Positions 30,133 to 32,445 of a stretch of 32,445 nucleotides of DNA are shown here, in pieces. Positions within the stretch are counted from its first letter, which is position 1; each line of letters opens with the position of its first letter. A program made the position numbers and the translations under genes. The stretch lies in contig BBXU01001962.1 of the NCBI GenBank assembly GCA_001598975.1, positions 1 to 32,445 on the forward strand, in the 5' to 3' direction. Source of the stretch: Parachlorella kessleri (taxonomy: Eukaryota > Chlorophyta > Trebouxiophyceae > Chlorellales > Chlorellaceae). The notes under the pieces were generated by a model. The model saw only the letters and a program-made list of their open reading frames with translations, was not told where the DNA came from and ran no database searches.

Positions 30133-32091
30133 ATGGGCCTGCTTCTTGTTTTAGGCTTCGTCTTGGCGCTATGCGGTAGGCAGTGCGCATCCGGTTCGAC
30201 AAGCACGGCTTTGGATGACAAAGCAGAAAGCTGTGTTACTGGGGTTTTCTGGTGAAGCTTGCCTGACAGGGTGCCGCGAGCTGCAAGCGAGTTCCTCGTT
30301 CTGTTTTCGTCTTCCTTACCTGGTGTCATGTCCTGGCTTTGGCTACAGCGGCTGCGCTTGCTCTCCTAGACGCCAAATCTATTGCTCTGCTGGCTTGTTG
30401 CAGGGCATGTCCAAGGTGCTCATAAGGCGCCACCATCATTCTCCGAGCAGCAATCTTCTGGCGTGGGAGTCGAAGCGGACATTGTCAAGTAAGTGTACCC
30501 ATGCATGGTCACAGAAAGACTTGCCCTATTATGGAGCAGGCATTGAGTGCCGATGGTCACAATGCCCGTTAGCCCAAGTGAGTGTATGCAAGCTTGTGTA
30601 CATCCTGCACTACTACGTTGCCACACACAGGCAACATCTGTTTCTTACCCATTGCTGCTCGTGTCTCTGTGCTCAACTACTCGTCCTGCCCACGAGTTTG
30701 CTGCCCCTTTCTGGGGGGTCGCCTAGGGGGCGGGCTCTGTCCAAGGGTAGGCGTTGGGCTGCCTGCAGGCCTCGGAGTGTCCGACTGGACTACGCCTTCT
30801 CCGCCGGTGGCGCAACCTGCCGTGACTTCTGGCAGGCGTCCGGCCCCCAGCAAAACCAGCCGCCAATCACAGCTTACCGCCAGGCCTTCCAAACTGTTCT
30901 GGCAGACGCCGTACAGCAGTCTGGAGGAGTACCTTTTAAGGTAGCCAGCATAAGTGTTGTCTGCAACGACCCTGCACCGGGAATCCAGAGCGACTACCGC
31001 CGGGTGTCCATGACCGCACAGCTGACGCCAGACCTCACCTACCACGACCTCACCCGCGTAAGTTCAGCCGCCTCTTGACCAGGGGCCCCTACAGCCTTAG
31101 TGCTATTGCCAAACGTGTTCAACCCCACGACTGCACAGATCAGAATATATCTGGCCGTGCCCGCCTATGACAGACACACATCTGTTCGCACAAGCAGCCA
31201 CCCTGAATAATGACAGACATTACCCCGCCATGGGATACCACCACGATAAGGGACCCCTTGTCGTGCCATGGGTCACGGGTTCGAACCCGGGAGGTTGCTG
31301 ATTTCTCGGCCTTCCCGGGAGGGGGAAAGTGGGACCCAGCTTGCTGGGGGAGGGACCCCCGATGTAATGGCAGCAGGCGGGCCGATCCGTCTGCTTCCCG
31401 TCGCCATGATAGCTGTCCCCTGCCCTCTGGCAGGGGCACACAGCCGTGGCCGTGGTGTCGTTAACCCACGCCGCAGGCACGTCAACCACTGGTTGTCCTC
31501 CTTGGGGAAGCCCCACGGGGCTAGGCCCCAAGTAGCCACAGAGTAATATTTCTCCCTTTTTTTTTTTATGACAGACACACATGTGACGGCTGCCTGGCTT
31601 GTAAGATGGTTGCCGTGGCCAGTCCGCATGGTATCGTGTGACCGAGCTCCATGTCGTGGCGCTAGGGAAATTTGTATAGTCCTTATATCGGGCCTTGACA
31701 GTGATGAAGCATTTGCCATCCACTGTGGTGCAGGTGTTACTTTGGACTTTGGTCAGCGACCAGCGACGATTACTACTTTTATGCACCCTTTGTCGCTGTT
31801 GCGGGCTATAGCTCTCCCTTCCAGCCGATAACCTTCGACTACAAGGTGAGCATTGCCAGGGCTATGGCCAGGAGCACGCTAGACTCTTAGGGGAAGCATT
31901 GGTGGTTGCCTCGGTGCATGCTCGTTTCAGCCGGTCAGATGGACAAACATCACAAGACTCATTGTAGAACACTGCATATCCGTTGTTTGCAGTCGGATGA
32001 TTACTACTACATCTGCGCAGTCGGCCTTGGATACTGCGGCCCTAACCGCTGGGACCCCACTTCTGCTAACTTCAACACGCGAACTAAATAG
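30133..32091 (+). CDS. Small secreted cysteine protein B, paralogue of A; exon 4 unclear
   Basis: Secure exons: 30133-30175, 30404-30488, 30769-31057 and 31993-32091, with the same phases as gene A (1, 2, 0). Exon 1 begins a signal peptide (LLLVLGFVLALC). Conserved parts: ATCRDFWQASGP, VVCNDPAP, LTPDL, and YICAVGLGYCG near the end; all four cysteines are kept. The counterpart of gene A exon 4 is split. 31757-31845 (or 31734-31845) codes an AVAGYSSPFQPITFDYK stretch matching A, but no acceptor there is in phase 0 as exon 3 requires. A short upstream open piece from 31140 (IRIYLAVPAYD) would fix the phase only if the SINE-like insertion at 31182-31566 were absent or spliced out. The gene may be damaged, or may use an unusual exon here. 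Confidence 0.6.
31166..31181 (+). repeat. Left target-site duplication
   Basis: 16-nt sequence identical to 31567-31582. The first copy is preceded by an open codon frame that resembles the start of gene A exon 4, so the element probably landed in or beside an exon. Confidence 0.8.
31182..31566 (+). mobile_element. SINE-like insertion with perfect 16-bp target-site duplication
   Basis: The 385-nt segment is flanked by identical TATGACAGACACACAT copies at 31166-31181 and 31567-31582. It holds GGTTCGAACCC (31278-31288), a pol III B-box core, a perfect 8-bp hairpin (31417-31436, CCCCTGCC/GGCAGGGG), another hairpin near the 3' end (31501-31532, CTTGGGG/CCCCAAG) and an 11-T run at its end. A tRNA-derived retroposon moved by a LINE-type target-primed mechanism fits best. 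An A box is not clear. The B-box core is palindromic, so orientation rests on the T run being the tail. A further partial copy of the target motif (ATGACAGACAT) lies inside, near 31210. Confidence 0.72.
31567..31582 (+). repeat. Right target-site duplication
   Basis: 16-nt sequence identical to 31166-31181, directly after the T-rich tail; its first T is shared with the T run. Confidence 0.8.
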
Positions 32092-32445
32092 ATATGCCCG
32101 GGCCCAGGCGTACGTGCATGACATGAACGTGGCAACATACTTTGAAAGTTGTCCACACTGTGTTTGAAACTCTAGTGGAAAATCTAAAAGGCATCTGCTG
32201 ATACTACTATGTCAGCTGAAGTCAACATAGCGATCAGGGCGCTCCACCATTTTGCTGTCGAAAGCAGGATCGCACGGCACGTGCGCACCCACGAGTCCTC
32301 ACTCCCACCCCCCAGCCAACCTTGGTTTGCGGTTGGTGGTCCCCCCCCCCTGATCACCGGTGCACAACTTTCTGCGGACGACCTCACAACCACTCGATCG
32401 CCAAGCCCACACAACCTCTCCTTCCCCCCCTCCACCACTGCATAT
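32092..32445. other. Downstream flank of gene B, no gene seen
   Basis: Holds the 3' end of gene B and C-rich DNA, including a run of ten or more C near 32341. No coding exon, TGTAA signal or named repeat was recognised before the window ends. Confidence 0.45.

Overview
The window is nuclear DNA of a green alga, most likely a chlorophycean (Sphaeropleales or Volvocales). This is inferred from many short GT-AG introns, long CAG/glutamine and Ala/Ser low-complexity tracts, a plant-like flavin monooxygenase, a plant-like proteasome subunit RPN9 and divergent AP2-like transcription-factor genes. No prokaryotic operon, tRNA, rRNA or CRISPR array was found. All gene models were made by hand from splice sites, phase, paralogue comparison and protein-family conservation.

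Layout. (1) 524-9370 (+): three tandem paralogues, each with three exons, encode proteins with two AP2-like half domains, each followed by a helical motif, then a basic nuclear-localisation patch, glutamine-rich tracts and a conserved C-terminal helical block. Copies 2 and 3 also carry an apparent SUMO-interacting motif and a sumoylation consensus, which copy 1 lacks. Copy 3 has an in-frame TAA in exon 2. (2) 10491-14067 (-): a complete nine-exon RPN9/PSMD13 gene (390 aa), divergent from (3) 14466-19685 (+), an eleven-exon flavin-containing monooxygenase (about 617 aa) with a possible targeting peptide and a low-complexity insertion. (4) 20331-26355 (+): an eleven-exon NEK-family protein kinase (about 1100 aa) in which at least three introns start with GC instead of GT. 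(5) 26966-28463 and 30133-32091 (+): two paralogues of an unrecognised small secreted protein family with a signal peptide and four conserved cysteines. The second contains a 385-bp SINE-like insertion with a perfect 16-bp target-site duplication, next to an exon that cannot be modelled cleanly.

The genes do not form one pathway. A recurring feature is local duplication across splice junctions: RPN9 intron 3, the FMO exon 4 acceptor, NEK intron 7, and the repeated intron position inside the AP2-like genes. The strongest leads are the AP2-like/SIM tandem family, the cluster of GC-AG introns in the kinase, and the SINE insertion in the second secreted-protein gene.
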